Source of the DNA: Hyphomicrobiales bacterium
GTDB taxonomy: Bacteria; Pseudomonadota; Alphaproteobacteria; Rhizobiales; Beijerinckiaceae
Direction of reading: 5' to 3'
NCBI GenBank assembly: GCA_017302635.1
Contig: JAFLCX010000002.1
Span: forward strand, 248,001-312,000
Length of the DNA: 64,000 nucleotides
Shown here piece by piece: positions 1 to 9,716 of the stretch (the first letter of the stretch is position 1; every line of letters begins with the position of its first letter). The translations under genes were made by a program, and so were the position numbers. The notes below the pieces were generated by a model, which ran no database searches, had not been told where the DNA came from, and saw only the letters and a list, made by a program, of their open reading frames with translations.

Positions 1-351
1 CATTGGCGACAATGTGCCGCCGAGCACATGATAGGCGGCGCGCAGGACGGCGGCACGCTCCAGCGCCCAGAGATCGCCCACGCTTTCGACCACCACGATG
101 ATCGAGGGATCGCGGCGCGGATCGCGGCAGATGGAACACGGGTCCATCGAGTCGAGGTTGCCGCATTCCGAGCAGGTGACGATGCGTTCCGCGGCCACGC
201 GCATGGCCTCGCCGAGCGGAGTGAGCAATTCCTCACGCTTTTTCATCAGGTGCAGCACTGCGCGCCGTGCCGAGCGCGGACCGAGGCCCGGCACACGCGC
301 CAGAAGCTGGATCAATCTCTCGATTTCCGGGCCTGCAAGGTTCTGGGCCAC
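1..351 (-). CDS. recR: Recombination mediator RecR (3' end beyond window)
   Basis: RecR binds DNA with RecO/RecF and helps load RecA at gaps. The 117 residues visible are the N-terminal part; the C-terminus lies beyond position 1. A helix-hairpin-helix comes first ([19 protein letters not shown]). The four-cysteine zinc finger ([18 protein letters not shown]) follows, then the start of the Toprim domain ([15 protein letters not shown]). I place the start at a GTG (349-351) 7 bases after the ybaB stop, because the family's conserved N-terminus ([17 protein letters not shown]) begins a few residues later. It is the last visible gene of a dnaX-ybaB-recR operon, an order common in bacteria. The identity is secure; only the exact start is open. 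Confidence 0.95.
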   Translation of the reverse strand, partial: MAQNLAGPEIERLIQLLARVPGLGPRSARRAVLHLMKKREELLTPLGEAMRVAAERIVTCSECGNLDSMDPCSICRDPRRDPSIIVVVESVGDLWALERAAVLRAAYHVLGGTLSPM

Positions 352-358
352 GTCAGCC

Positions 359-682
359 TCAGAACGGCAGTTTCATGCCGGGCGGCAGCGGCAATCCGCC
401 GGTCAGCGCCTTCATCTTCTCGGCGATGACGCCCTCGATCTTGGCGCGCGCATCGGCGTGAGCGGCGAGGAGGAGGTCCTCCACCACTTCCCGGTCGTCG
501 GGCTTCAAGATTTCCGGATCGATCTGCACGGCCTTGAGCGCGCCTTTGGCGGTCAGTGTCACGCGCACCATGCCCCCACCGGATTGCCCATCGACAAGCG
601 TTTCATCAAGTTCCGCCTGCATGGCCTCCATCTTGGACTTGAGGCCCGCCATTTCCTTCATCATGCCCATCAGGTCGCGCAT
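359..682 (-). CDS. ybaB: YbaB/EbfC nucleoid-associated protein
   Basis: A small DNA-binding protein of 107 residues, the usual family length. The family forms dimers with tweezer-like shape that bind the nucleoid; its role next to dnaX and recR is not settled. The N-terminus is a methionine-rich helix ([18 protein letters not shown]), followed by the typical strand region with [19 protein letters not shown] and a C-terminal helix that ends in a Pro/Gly/Met tail ([10 protein letters not shown]). The start ATG has a GGAG ribosome site a few bases upstream. It sits 14 bases after dnaX and is followed closely by recR, so the three are probably co-transcribed. Confidence 0.95.
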   Translation of the reverse strand: MRDLMGMMKEMAGLKSKMEAMQAELDETLVDGQSGGGMVRVTLTAKGALKAVQIDPEILKPDDREVVEDLLLAAHADARAKIEGVIAEKMKALTGGLPLPPGMKLPF

Positions 683-696
683 GGTAAAACTCCGGA

Positions 697-2502
697 TCAG
701 AGATCATCATCGGTGAATTCGGGGGCCTCGTCAGCCTCGATCGGCACGGCTTCGGCGGCGGCCGAGAGACGCGCTTCCTCGATGCGGATAATCTCCGCGC
801 CCGGAAAATATCTCAGCACGGCCTGAACGGCGGGCAGGCTCTGCACGCCTCGCTTTTCCTCGGCCCGCTTTTCTTCGGCCAATTCGTGCAGGGTTTTCGG
901 CAGGTCGGCCTGACCCGGCTCGATGATCGAAATCCCCCAGCGCGCACCGGTCCAGTCGAGCAGGGCGCGATGCAGCCGGTTTGGCAGATCGGCCTCGGCC
1001 TGCGGTTCCATCGCCAGTTCGATGCGCCCCGGCTCGAATTTCACGAGGCGCACGAAACGCGTCAACTCGGTTTGGAGCCGTATATCCCGGTGCTTTTCGG
1101 CCAGCGCAATCACCGCTTCGAAGCTTTGCGGCAGGTTGGCGGGTGCCATTTGCGGCTCGGCGCGCATCACGGGCCTGCCGGCCTCGCCGGTCGCGGAAGC
1201 GAGCATGCGGGGTTGGGAGGGAGGTTCCGCCGGAACGGGTTGGCTGCTTGCCCGCGCGCCAGAACCACCGCCATTCGGAGCCGTCCCGCCCCGGTATTCC
1301 CCGCCGCCGGACTTCAGATCGCGTATCACCTCGGCCGGGCCGGGCAGCTCGGCGGCGTAGGCGAGGCGCACGAGTACCATCTCGGCTGCGATTTTCGGCC
1401 GGTTCGCAGTCTGAACCTCCGCGATGCCCTTGAGCAGGATTTGCCACGCCATCGTGAGTGGGCGGATCGTGAGACTGGCGGCGAATTCTGTGCCGCGCTC
1501 GCGCTCGCTCTGGCTCAGGGATGCATCCTTGCGCGATTCGGGCGTGAGTTTCAGGCGCGTGACCACATGCACGAAATCGGCGAGGTCGGTCAGAATCGCG
1601 ACCGGGTCCGCGCCCGAATCATACTGGTTCTCGAATTCCATCAAAGCATTGGCGATATCGCCGCGCATGATCGCCTCGAAGAGGTCAATCACTCTGCTGC
1701 GGTCGGCGAGCCCGAGGGCGGCACGCACTTCCTCGGCCTCCACCTTGCCGCCGCCATGTGCGATGGCCTGATCCATCAGCGAGAGAGCATCGCGCATCGA
1801 GCCTTCCGAGGCGCGCGAAATGAGCCCAAGAGCCTCGCGATCGATCGTCACCTGCTCTTTCGCGGCGATTTCTTCAAGATAGGCGATCATCTCGTCCATC
1901 TCGATGCGGCGCAGATCGAAACGCTGGCAACGGGAGAGGACCGTCACCGGAACTTTCCGGATTTCTGTGGTCGCGAACAGGAATTTCACATGCGGCGGTG
2001 GCTCTTCGAGCGTTTTCAGCAGGCCGTTGAACGCGGCATTCGAGAGCATGTGCACTTCGTCGATGATGTAGACCTTGATGCGCGCCGAAACCGGCTTGTA
2101 GCGCGCGGCCTCGATGATCTCGCGCACATTGGCGATCGAGGTATTCGAGGCCGCATCCATCTCGATCACATCGACATGGCGGCTCTCCATGATGGCCTCG
2201 CAATGCAGGCCCAGGGACGGCATGTCGATCTGCGGGGATTTCACCGTCTCGGTTTCGTAGTTCAGGGCGCGGGCAAGAATGCGCGCCGTGGTGGTCTTGC
2301 CCACTCCGCGCACGCCCGTGAAAATATAGGCCTGATGAATCCGGTTCGAGGAGAACGCATTGCGCAAGGTGCGCACCATCGCGTTCTGGCCGATCAGGTC
2401 GTCGAAGGTTTGGGGTCGATATTTGCGGGCGAGGACACGATAGGCGCTGGCCTGATCGGTGCCGGGCGCTTGTGCTGAATCCGGAAGGTCAGACAAAGCC
2501 AT
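697..2502 (-). CDS. dnaX: DNA polymerase III subunit gamma/tau
   Basis: The 601-residue clamp-loader ATPase of the replicative polymerase. The N-terminal AAA+ part carries ARKYRPQTFDDLIGQ near residue 25, Walker A GVRGVGKTT at about 63-71, the DEVH Walker B motif, and the SRC sensor motif (LSRCQRFDLRR). Only one cysteine (LHCEAI) remains where the E. coli protein has a four-cysteine zinc site, as is usual in Alphaproteobacteria. The C-terminal third is Pro/Gly/Ala-rich and then forms the polymerase-binding tau domain. Whether a shorter gamma form is made cannot be told from the sequence. The SRP RNA gene lies just upstream on the same strand. Confidence 0.97.
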   Translation of the reverse strand: MALSDLPDSAQAPGTDQASAYRVLARKYRPQTFDDLIGQNAMVRTLRNAFSSNRIHQAYIFTGVRGVGKTTTARILARALNYETETVKSPQIDMPSLGLHCEAIMESRHVDVIEMDAASNTSIANVREIIEAARYKPVSARIKVYIIDEVHMLSNAAFNGLLKTLEEPPPHVKFLFATTEIRKVPVTVLSRCQRFDLRRIEMDEMIAYLEEIAAKEQVTIDREALGLISRASEGSMRDALSLMDQAIAHGGGKVEAEEVRAALGLADRSRVIDLFEAIMRGDIANALMEFENQYDSGADPVAILTDLADFVHVVTRLKLTPESRKDASLSQSERERGTEFAASLTIRPLTMAWQILLKGIAEVQTANRPKIAAEMVLVRLAYAAELPGPAEVIRDLKSGGGEYRGGTAPNGGGSGARASSQPVPAEPPSQPRMLASATGEAGRPVMRAEPQMAPANLPQSFEAVIALAEKHRDIRLQTELTRFVRLVKFEPGRIELAMEPQAEADLPNRLHRALLDWTGARWGISIIEPGQADLPKTLHELAEEKRAEEKRGVQSLPAVQAVLRYFPGAEIIRIEEARLSAAAEAVPIEADEAPEFTDDDL

Positions 2503-2584
2503 GAACCGCCCCCGAATGCGCTGCCGACATCACCGCAAGACTTTCCCGCCTCGAAGACTGGCCTTGTCGGCCGGGCAAGGGAAA

Positions 2585-2684
2585 GGTGGGAGGCTGGACA
2601 ATAACCCGCTCTGTCTCGTTGGGGCTGCTTCCTTCCGGACCTGACCCGGTTGGCGAGGGAAACGTCCATCGCCAACCTCCCGCT
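2585..2684 (-). ncRNA. ffs: Small signal recognition particle RNA (4.5S)
   Basis: The minus strand carries the highly conserved SRP domain IV core, GGTCAGGTCCGGAAGGAAGC (around 2647-2628). It is flanked by complementary arms: GGGAGGTTGG at the 5' end (2681 downward) and CCAGCCTCCC at the 3' end (about 2596-2587). This is the hairpin of the roughly 100-nt bacterial 4.5S RNA, which binds Ffh and targets membrane proteins. Location just upstream of dnaX is typical. The ends are set by the outer stem and may be off by a few bases. Confidence 0.93.
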
Positions 2685-2803
2685 CGCTATATCGGCGATC
2701 TTTCCGCCGAAAACAAGGCTTGGCGAAACGCGATCCCAAGGCTGATCAATCAAGGCTCGCCATTCGCCTCGGAGCAAGGCTAGAAAGGCTCCGGAGGTGC
2801 CGG

Positions 2804-3223
2804 ATGGACGATGCGTTTCAACTCAACGAGCGGCTCGAAGCGGATACCTACGCTTTGGGTGATTTGCCACTTTGCCGGGTGCTGCTGATGGATGATGCGC
2901 GGTATCCGTGGCTGATTCTGGTGCCGAGGCGTGCTGATGTGACCGAGATCATCGATCTTTCGGTCAGCGATCGGGCGCTGCTGATCGAGGAAATCGCCTC
3001 TGCGCAGCGCGCTCTCAACACCGTCACGCGCCCTGACAAGCTCAATGTCGGCGCGCTCGGCAATGTGGTGAAACAGCTCCATGTGCATGTGATCGCGCGC
3101 TTTACGTCCGATCCGGCCGGGACGGGGCCGGTCTGGGGCGTTGGCGAACGCAGGCCCTATCCGCCGCATATGGTCGGCCCGTTGCTGGACAAGCTCCAAA
3201 AGGCGTTGGGTTTTGGCTCATGA
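2804..3223 (+). CDS. HIT-like domain protein
   Basis: A 139-residue protein of the histidine triad superfamily (nucleotide hydrolases and transferases). The core is GNVVKQLHVHVIAR with His93 and His95. The third histidine of the classic HxHxH motif is replaced by Ala98 (HVHVIA), as in the shorter HIT-like branch. I chose the ATG at 2804 because a GGAGG ribosome site precedes it; an upstream in-frame ATG at 2720 would add a basic, non-conserved extension running into the SRP RNA promoter region. The stop overlaps the nudC start by four bases (ATGA), so the two are translationally coupled. The substrate is unknown. Confidence 0.85.
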   Translation: MDDAFQLNERLEADTYALGDLPLCRVLLMDDARYPWLILVPRRADVTEIIDLSVSDRALLIEEIASAQRALNTVTRPDKLNVGALGNVVKQLHVHVIARFTSDPAGTGPVWGVGERRPYPPHMVGPLLDKLQKALGFGS

Positions 3224-4176
3224 ACGACTTTGACTGGTTGCCGCTTCAGGAAGCGGATGCGCCCAAAACGCTCGGTTTCGTGCATGGGACGCATGATCGG
3301 GCCGCGCATCTGCGCTATCACCCCGATCAGATTGCTGAATTTCAGGCCGGGAATTCAGCGCGCTTTCTGACATTTTGCGGGGAAAGCGCCGTTCTCGCCC
3401 GGCAAGGCGAGACGCTGGAGGCGTGGTTCCGGGCTGGGGATGTTCCCGCAAGATTTGACCCCGCGGATGCGGTTTTTCTCGGCTTTTGCGACCAGCAACC
3501 TGCTTTTGCGGTCGCGCTGGATGCCTCGCTCGAGGAGAGCTTGAAGGCTGATGCTGCTCTCAGCGTTGTGGGCGTCCGGCAAGCGGCGCTCGAGCGCCAG
3601 GTTTCGGCCGAAGTGCTCGGCGCGATGGCGCAGGGCAAGGCGATGACCGCGTGGCATCTGCGGCACCGGTTCTGTGCGAATTGCGGATCACCTACTGTTT
3701 CGGCTCAGGGGGGATGGCGGCGCGACTGCAAGGCTTGCGAAGCGCAGCATTTTCCGCGCACCGATCCGGTTGTCATCATGCTGATCGTGCACGAAGATCG
3801 CTGCGTTCTTGGGCGTCAGCAGCGTTTCGTTCCCAACGTCTATTCGACGCTCGCGGGTTTCGTGGAGCCGGGCGAAACGATCGAGGCTGCGGTGCGGCGC
3901 GAGACATTCGAGGAAGCGGGGATACGCACGGGCCGTGTGCGTCTCGTCGCCAACCAGCCTTGGCCTTTCCCGATGTCGCTGATGATTGGCGCTTTCGCTG
4001 AAGCAACAAGTTTCGACATCACGATCGATACCGATGAACTCGAGGATTGCCGCTGGTTCTCGCGCGACGAAGTGCTCTCGATGATCGAGAAACGACACCC
4101 GGCCGGGCTGATGATCCCACCGCGCATGGCGATTGCCAATCACCTGATCCGGCTGTTCGCGGGCCTCAAGGACTGA
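3220..4176 (+). CDS. nudC: NADH pyrophosphatase / RNA deNADding enzyme NudC
   Basis: A Nudix hydrolase of 318 residues that cleaves NAD(H), and in E. coli removes NAD caps from RNA. The zinc ribbon is visible (FCANCGSP, then CKACEAQHF) at about residues 150-172. The Nudix box GFVEPGETIEAAVRRETFEE follows, and then the NQPWPFPMS motif that marks the NADH pyrophosphatase branch. The N-terminal 130 residues form the variable NUDIX-like domain. The start overlaps the HIT gene stop, which suggests the HIT protein also works in nucleotide housekeeping. Confidence 0.95.
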   Translation: MNDFDWLPLQEADAPKTLGFVHGTHDRAAHLRYHPDQIAEFQAGNSARFLTFCGESAVLARQGETLEAWFRAGDVPARFDPADAVFLGFCDQQPAFAVALDASLEESLKADAALSVVGVRQAALERQVSAEVLGAMAQGKAMTAWHLRHRFCANCGSPTVSAQGGWRRDCKACEAQHFPRTDPVVIMLIVHEDRCVLGRQQRFVPNVYSTLAGFVEPGETIEAAVRRETFEEAGIRTGRVRLVANQPWPFPMSLMIGAFAEATSFDITIDTDELEDCRWFSRDEVLSMIEKRHPAGLMIPPRMAIANHLIRLFAGLKD

Positions 4177-4179
4177 GTT

Positions 4180-5034
4180 TCACTCCGCCGGCGGGTTCAC
4201 TTCCTTGCGGTAGGGATGCGCCTTGTAAGTGCCCAGGATTCGCAGCTCCTTGGAGAAGAATGCGAGTTCCTCGAGCGCAAGCCTCAGGTTGCGATCCTCG
4301 GGGTGACCCTCGACATCCGCGTAGAATTGCGTCGCCGAGAATTGTCCATCGACCATGTAGCTCTCGAGCTTCGTCATGTTGATGCCATTGGTCGCGAAGC
4401 CGCCCATCGCCTTGTAGAGCGCCGCCGGCACATTGCGCACGCGGAAGACAAAACTCGTCATCACCGTGCCCTCATTCGGGCCAGCATCGGCGGCGTCGCG
4501 CGAGAGCACCACGAAGCGGGTGGTGTTGTGTTTCTCGTCCTCGATATGTTCGGCAAGAATTTCAAGCCCGTAGACCTCGGCCGCCAGGCGCGGCGCGATG
4601 GCAGCACGCGTGAGGTCGCCAGCCTCCGAGACGTGGCGCGCCGAGCCGGCGGTATCGGCGGCCGTCACCGGCCTGATGCCATGCTTGCGCAGGAAGCGCC
4701 GGGTTTGCCCCAAGGCCATGATGTGGCTTTCGGCGGTCTTGATGTTCTCGAGTTTTGCGCCTTTCGGAGCCATCAGGTGAAAATAGATGGGGAGGAAATG
4801 CTCGCCGATGATGTGGAAATTCGAGGAGGGCAGCAGGTGGTGGATATCCGCCACGCGCCCCGCTATCGAGTTCTCGATCGGGATCATCGCGAGATCGGCC
4901 GTGCCATCGGCGAGGCTCGCGAAGGCATCCTCGAAAGTGGGGCAGGGCAGAGCCTCCCAGCCGGGATAAACCTCGTTGCAGGCAATTTCCGAGTTTGCGC
5001 CGCGCTCACCTTGAAAGGCGATGACTTTCTTCAT
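4180..5034 (-). CDS. pheA: Prephenate dehydratase
   Basis: A single-function prephenate dehydratase of 284 residues that makes phenylpyruvate for phenylalanine synthesis. The periplasmic-binding-like catalytic domain begins with AFQGERGANSEIA and ends with the catalytic TRF motif (HNTTRFVVLSRD). A C-terminal ACT domain for phenylalanine feedback (NVPAALYKAMGGFATNGINM, then KLESY) occupies about residues 195-275. There is no chorismate mutase domain, unlike the fused E. coli PheA. It lies downstream of kdsB on the same strand with a 17-base gap, an arrangement seen widely in Alphaproteobacteria. Confidence 0.96.
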   Translation of the reverse strand: MKKVIAFQGERGANSEIACNEVYPGWEALPCPTFEDAFASLADGTADLAMIPIENSIAGRVADIHHLLPSSNFHIIGEHFLPIYFHLMAPKGAKLENIKTAESHIMALGQTRRFLRKHGIRPVTAADTAGSARHVSEAGDLTRAAIAPRLAAEVYGLEILAEHIEDEKHNTTRFVVLSRDAADAGPNEGTVMTSFVFRVRNVPAALYKAMGGFATNGINMTKLESYMVDGQFSATQFYADVEGHPEDRNLRLALEELAFFSKELRILGTYKAHPYRKEVNPPAE

Positions 5035-5051
5035 GGTCCAAACTCCGACAC

Positions 5052-5786
5052 TCAGACTGGCGCGAGCAGCGCGCGGGCGCGATCCAGATCTTCCGGTGTA
5101 TCCACGCCCAAAGGCACTGTATCCACCACCACGATGTCAATCCGCATCCCGGCCTCGAGGGCACGCAGCTGTTCGAGCTTTTCACGTTTTTCGAGCGCCG
5201 AGGGTGGCAGGCTGACGAAACGCCGCAGAGCCGCGCGGCGATAGGCATAAAGCCCTATATGATGGAAAAGGTCACCCTCGCCGAAGGGTGCCGTTGCGCG
5301 CGTGAAGTAGAGTGCCCGTTGCCGGTTCGGCCCGAGAGGCGAGCCAACAGCCTTCACCACATGGTTCGCGGTCTTTTCCTCATCGCGCCTGATCACCGCG
5401 GCCAAGGTCGCGATATCCACGACGGGCTCCGAGAGCGGCAGCAGCGAGGCGGCGATGATGCGAGGGTCGATCGTGGGCAGGTCGCCCTGCACATTCACGA
5501 TGATATCGTGCTGACCATCGGGATCATAGGCTTCAACCGCTTCATGGATGCGGTCGGAGCCGGACGGATGATCGGCACGTGTCATCACGGCCTGCCCGCC
5601 GGCCTCGCGGATGGCGGTCGCGATATCCGCCGAATCAGTCGCGACGATCACCGGGCCGATGCCGGCCTCCAATGCTCGCCTCCAGACATGCACGATCATC
5701 GGCTCGCCATGAATGTCCGCCATCGGCTTTCCCGGCAGGCGCATCGCGGCCATCCGGGCGGGGATCACGATCAAAGGATCAGACAT
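5052..5786 (-). CDS. kdsB: 3-deoxy-manno-octulosonate cytidylyltransferase
   Basis: Activates KDO to CMP-KDO for lipopolysaccharide core synthesis in the cytoplasm. The 244-residue reading from ATG 5784-5786 starts [20 protein letters not shown], the nucleotide-binding N-terminus of the family. [12 protein letters not shown] and [11 protein letters not shown] follow, and the protein ends with [14 protein letters not shown]. An in-frame upstream start would add 24 residues without family similarity, so the shorter form is preferred. The gene implies an outer membrane with KDO-containing LPS. It is followed by pheA and is divergent from the cytochrome c gene at 5999. Confidence 0.95.
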   Translation of the reverse strand: MSDPLIVIPARMAAMRLPGKPMADIHGEPMIVHVWRRALEAGIGPVIVATDSADIATAIREAGGQAVMTRADHPSGSDRIHEAVEAYDPDGQHDIIVNVQGDLPTIDPRIIAASLLPLSEPVVDIATLAAVIRRDEEKTANHVVKAVGSPLGPNRQRALYFTRATAPFGEGDLFHHIGLYAYRRAALRRFVSLPPSALEKREKLEQLRALEAGMRIDIVVVDTVPLGVDTPEDLDRARALLAPV

Positions 5787-5998
5787 GCGGGCAATCTTCC
5801 TGTCAGGCGACCAAAAGTAGCAAGAGGGCGGGCGCTTATACGGGTTGCCAAGGCTCAAGAAAAGCGGCTAATCACCCCATTGGTCCGGCGGCTTATTTCA
5901 GACCGCTTGACGGAGGCGGGGAAAAGGTGAATTCCCCATCCTGAAATTTGAGCCGGCGTCTGGGGTCGGCTTCCTGGCGTGCAGGCCGAGGGGCGAGC

Positions 5999-6553
5999 AT
6001 GGGTTCGAACGAAGTGAACAAGATTGCCGGTGCATTGCTCGGCATGGCGACATTGGCGATGGGCATAGGCTTCCTGTCGGCTGGCCTTGTCAGCCAGAAG
6101 CCGATCAAGAAAGCGGGCTATGAGTTGCCGGATAGCACGGCGACCGCCGGTGCCGCCGCAGCTCCGGCGGCAGCCGCCGCTCCGGCCGAACCGATTGCGA
6201 AGCGCCTTGCCGCAGCCAACGTGGAAAAAGGTGCCGCTGCGGCGCGCAAGTGCGCGGCCTGCCATCAGTTCACGAAAGACGGGCGCAATGGTCAGGGCCC
6301 GCTGCTGTGGAACGTGGTGGCCCGCGTGAAGGGATCGGCAGCCGGGTTCAATTATTCGGCCGCCTTGAAGGAGCGTGCCGGCAAGGGCGAGAAGTGGGAT
6401 TTTGAAAGCCTCGATGCTTTCATTGCCAATCCGAAGGCCTACCTTGCTGGCACATCGATGAATTATGCCGGTATCGCCCGTCCGGACGAGCGCGCCGACC
6501 TGATCCTCTACATGCGCGGCCAGGCCGAGAGCCCCGCCGCCCTGCCGCAATAA
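5999..6553 (+). CDS. Membrane-anchored cytochrome c (CycM/c552 type)
   Basis: A class I c-type cytochrome of 184 residues. The N-terminus is an uncleaved signal-anchor (about residues 7-28), then an Ala/Pro-rich linker (AAAAPAAAAAPAE), then the haem domain with CAACH and the distal Met in GTSMNYAGI. This layout matches the membrane-bound CycM family, which passes electrons from the bc1 complex to an aa3-type oxidase. The start at 5999 removes an arginine-rich extension of 17 residues that precedes the signal anchor. A strong terminator follows the gene. Confidence 0.9.
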   Translation: MGSNEVNKIAGALLGMATLAMGIGFLSAGLVSQKPIKKAGYELPDSTATAGAAAAPAAAAAPAEPIAKRLAAANVEKGAAAARKCAACHQFTKDGRNGQGPLLWNVVARVKGSAAGFNYSAALKERAGKGEKWDFESLDAFIANPKAYLAGTSMNYAGIARPDERADLILYMRGQAESPAALPQ

Positions 6554-6578
6554 GCCCTGTTCGAGGATGAGTTGGATC

Positions 6579-6603
6579 AAGGGCCGGGCAACCGGCCCTT
6601 TTT
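6579..6603 (+). terminator. Rho-independent terminator after cytochrome c gene
   Basis: A perfect 9-bp stem (AAGGGCCGG, 6579-6587; CCGGCCCTT, 6592-6600) closes a GCAA tetraloop and runs into a T tract (TTTT-T to 6603). It separates the cytochrome gene from the yej operon. Confidence 0.9.
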
Positions 6604-6702
6604 CGTTTGCGTTGCCCCGTGCGGACTGGCTTTCCCGATCGCGCGCGCCATAGTTCTCTTCGGTTGCCGGGAGTGATTCGGCGAGAAAGAGGGGAGCGCC
6701 TC

Positions 6703-8619
6703 TTGAGGGAAGATCCGGTTGATCTCGGTCGACGTCTAACCCTGTCACGGCGACACGTTCTGGCCGGTGCGGCGGTGTGCGGGGTTTCGACCATGCTGCC
6801 GCGCGGCAGGGCGCTGGCGCAATCTGGCGAGTTTGGGCCCGAAAGCCACGGCCTCTCGATTTTCGGTGATCTGAAATATCCGTCCGATTTCAAGCGGTTC
6901 GACTATGTCAACCCGGATGCCCCGGTGGGCGGCGAGTTCTCGCTCCAGATCACCTCCACCTCGGGCAACCAGAATTTCACGACCTTCGACACGCTCAACA
7001 TCTATTCCCAGCGCGGCAATGGCGCTGCGGGGATGAGCCTGATCTATGACAGCCTGATGGGTGGCTCGCTCGATGAGCCGGATTCACTCTACGGCCTCGT
7101 CGCGAAAAGCGTCCGGCGCAGCGCTGATGGGCTTCTCTACCGGTTCAAGCTGAGGCCGGAGGCGCGCTTTCACGATGGCTCGCTTCTCACCGCGGAAGAT
7201 GTTGTTTTCTCGCTCGAAACACTGAAAAGCCCCAAGGCGCATGCGATCTACCGCATCGCGCTCGACAAGGTGCTCGGTGCGACAATGCTCGCGCCCGATG
7301 AGGTGGAGTTTCGCTTCGCGCCCGGGCGCAGTCGCGAATTGCCGCTGGTGGCCGCCGCCCTGCCGATTTTCTCCAAAGCTTATTACGCCACGCGTGATTT
7401 CGATGCCGGCACGCTGGAAAGCCCGTTGGGCTCCTCCGGCTATCGCGTCGACAAGCTGGATGTCGGGCGATCGATCACATTCCGGCGCGTGGCGGATTAC
7501 TGGGCGAAGAACCTGCCGGTTGCGATCGGGCAGGGCAATTTCGAGACGATCCGCTATGAGTATTTCCGCGATAGGGAGGCGGCTTTTCAGGGGTTTACGG
7601 CCGGAGCCTTCACATTCCGCGAGGAGCACACCTCCGTCACATGGGCGACGCGCTATGATTTCCCGGCTATCCGCGATGGCCGCGTCAAGCGCGAAACGGT
7701 GATTGATGGCCGCCCATCCGGCACGCAGGGTTGGTTCTTGAATACGCGCCGCCCGCAATTCCGCGATCGTCGCGTGCGGGAAGCCATGGCGCTGGCGCTC
7801 GATTTCGAATGGGTCAATCGCAACCTGATGTATGGGCTCAGGAAGCGCACGGCCTCCTATTTCGAGAATTCACCCATGAAGGCCGAGGGCAAGCCATCGC
7901 CGGCTGAACTCGCCTTGCTCGAGCCTTTCCGTGGCAAGATACCCGATAGCGTCTTCGACGAGCCCTGGCTGCCACCGGTGAGCGATGGCTCGGGGCAGGA
8001 TCGCAATATCCTGCGGCGCGCCTCTCAACTCCTCACCGCCGCCGGCGCCAAGCGCGGGGCGGACAATGTTCTTGTGCTTCCTGACGGCACGAGAATGCAG
8101 ATCGAATTCCTCGAATTCGACAACGCAATCAGCCGCCACACGGAATCCATCATCAAGAACCTTCGCCTCCTTGGCATCGAGGGAAATATCCGCGTGATTG
8201 ATCCCTCGCAGTTCCAGCGCCGGCAGCAGGAATTCGATTTTGATCTCCTTTCGGCTCGGTTTGTGATGTCGATGGCACCGGGCGAAAGCTTGCGTGCCCT
8301 GTTCGGTTCGGAGGCCGCGAAAACCAATGGCTCGCGCAACCTTGCGGGGGTTGCGGACTCGGCCGCGGATGCCATGATCAGCGCGATCATCGCGGCCAAG
8401 ACCCGCGAGGAGCTGACCATTGCCGCCCGCGCGCTCGATCGGGTGCTGCGCGCCGGGCATTACTGGATTCCGGCCTGGTTCTCGGGCGAGCATTTCATCG
8501 CCTATTGGGATATGTTCGGGCGGCCCGGCCCCATTCCACCGCTGGCGCAATCGCCCGGTTCAACCGCCATCGCGACGTGGTGGGTTGACACCGAGAAAGC
8601 GCGGAGGCTCGGCCGCTGA
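6703..8619 (+). CDS. yejA: Oligopeptide ABC transporter substrate-binding protein, YejA type
   Basis: A family 5 extracellular solute-binding protein of 638 residues. The N-terminus has a twin-arginine-like signal ([14 protein letters not shown], cleaved near ALAQ). The mature part begins with [12 protein letters not shown], characteristic of the YejA branch, whose E. coli member imports microcin C and peptides with YejBEF. I chose TTG 6703 because GAGGGGAG lies six bases before it; a GTG at 6673 is possible. The stop overlaps the yejB ATG. Substrate is inferred from the operon and could be peptides other than microcin C. Confidence 0.88.
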   Translation: MREDPVDLGRRLTLSRRHVLAGAAVCGVSTMLPRGRALAQSGEFGPESHGLSIFGDLKYPSDFKRFDYVNPDAPVGGEFSLQITSTSGNQNFTTFDTLNIYSQRGNGAAGMSLIYDSLMGGSLDEPDSLYGLVAKSVRRSADGLLYRFKLRPEARFHDGSLLTAEDVVFSLETLKSPKAHAIYRIALDKVLGATMLAPDEVEFRFAPGRSRELPLVAAALPIFSKAYYATRDFDAGTLESPLGSSGYRVDKLDVGRSITFRRVADYWAKNLPVAIGQGNFETIRYEYFRDREAAFQGFTAGAFTFREEHTSVTWATRYDFPAIRDGRVKRETVIDGRPSGTQGWFLNTRRPQFRDRRVREAMALALDFEWVNRNLMYGLRKRTASYFENSPMKAEGKPSPAELALLEPFRGKIPDSVFDEPWLPPVSDGSGQDRNILRRASQLLTAAGAKRGADNVLVLPDGTRMQIEFLEFDNAISRHTESIIKNLRLLGIEGNIRVIDPSQFQRRQQEFDFDLLSARFVMSMAPGESLRALFGSEAAKTNGSRNLAGVADSAADAMISAIIAAKTREELTIAARALDRVLRAGHYWIPAWFSGEHFIAYWDMFGRPGPIPPLAQSPGSTAIATWWVDTEKARRLGR

Positions 8620-9716
8620 TGCTGAGCTATACGCTCCGCCGCCTTGCGCTGATGGTGCCGACCCTGCTCGGTATCCTGATGCTCTCGTTCGTGATCATCC
8701 AATTCGCACCGGGCGGGCCGGTGGAAAGGGTGATTGCACAATTGCAGGGGCAGGATGCCAGCGGCGCTTCGCGCGTCGGCGGTGGCGGTGGCGATCTTGG
8801 CGCAGGTGCCTTGCAGGGCGGAGATGCCTCGTCAAGCTATCGCGGCGCGCAGGGGCTTGATCCGGCCTTCATCAAGGAGCTTGAAAAGCAGTTCGGCTTC
8901 GACAAGCCTGCCCATGAGCGCTTCTTCAAGATGGTGTGGGATTACGCCCGCTTTGATTTCGGCCGCAGTTTCTTCCGGGATGCGCGCGTCGTCGACCTCA
9001 TTCTGGAGAAGCTGCCCGTTTCCATCTCGCTCGGCCTCTGGATGACGCTGATCGCCTATGCGATCTCCATTCCGCTTGGCATCCGCAAGGCGACCCGCGA
9101 CGGCTCGGCCTTCGATATCTGGACCAGCGGAGTGATTGTGGTGGCCTATGCGATCCCCGGCTTTCTCTTTGCCGTGCTGCTGGTGGTGCTCTTCGCGGGT
9201 GGTTCGTTCTGGCAGATTTTCCCGTTGCGCGGGCTTACCAGCGCCAATTTCGAGGAATTGTCGTGGGGTGGAAAAATCCTCGATTACGCCTGGCACATCA
9301 CCTTGCCGCTGACTGCGATGATCCTTTCGCAATTCGCGACCCTGACGCTGCTGACCAAGAATTCGTTTCTCGATGAAATCCGCAAGCAATATGTTCTCAC
9401 GGCACGGATGAAGGGCCTTTCTGAGCGGCGCGTTCTCTATGGCCATGTGTTTCGCAACGCGATGCTGATCGTGATTGCGGGTTTCCCCGGAGCCTTCATC
9501 CACGCGTTCTTCACCGGCTCGCTGCTGATCGAGACGATTTTCTCGCTCGATGGGCTTGGGCTGCTTTCGTTCGAAGCGACCGTGGGGCGCGATTATCCCG
9601 TCGTCTTCGCAACCCTCTATATTTTTGCGCTGATGGGGCTCGTAATCACGCTTCTGACCGACCTCACCTATACCTTCATCGATCCGCGCATCGATTTCGA
9701 GGCACGTGATGTCTGA
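8619..9716 (+). CDS. yejB: Peptide ABC transporter permease, YejB type
   Basis: An inner-membrane permease of 365 residues with the N-terminal transmembrane helix and long periplasmic stretch seen in YejB. The binding-protein-dependent permease domain follows, with its cytoplasmic EAA loop ([20 protein letters not shown]). A Gly-rich insert ([16 protein letters not shown]) near residues 50-66 is in the periplasmic region. It overlaps yejA by one base and yejE by eight, so the operon is translated as a coupled block. Confidence 0.92.
   Translation: MLSYTLRRLALMVPTLLGILMLSFVIIQFAPGGPVERVIAQLQGQDASGASRVGGGGGDLGAGALQGGDASSSYRGAQGLDPAFIKELEKQFGFDKPAHERFFKMVWDYARFDFGRSFFRDARVVDLILEKLPVSISLGLWMTLIAYAISIPLGIRKATRDGSAFDIWTSGVIVVAYAIPGFLFAVLLVVLFAGGSFWQIFPLRGLTSANFEELSWGGKILDYAWHITLPLTAMILSQFATLTLLTKNSFLDEIRKQYVLTARMKGLSERRVLYGHVFRNAMLIVIAGFPGAFIHAFFTGSLLIETIFSLDGLGLLSFEATVGRDYPVVFATLYIFALMGLVITLLTDLTYTFIDPRIDFEARDV

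Noticed and set aside
886..2478. A 530-codon open frame on the plus strand opposite dnaX
   Set aside because: The frame is the mirror of dnaX in GC-rich codons; its translation has no recognisable domain and is rich in Arg/His/Gly.
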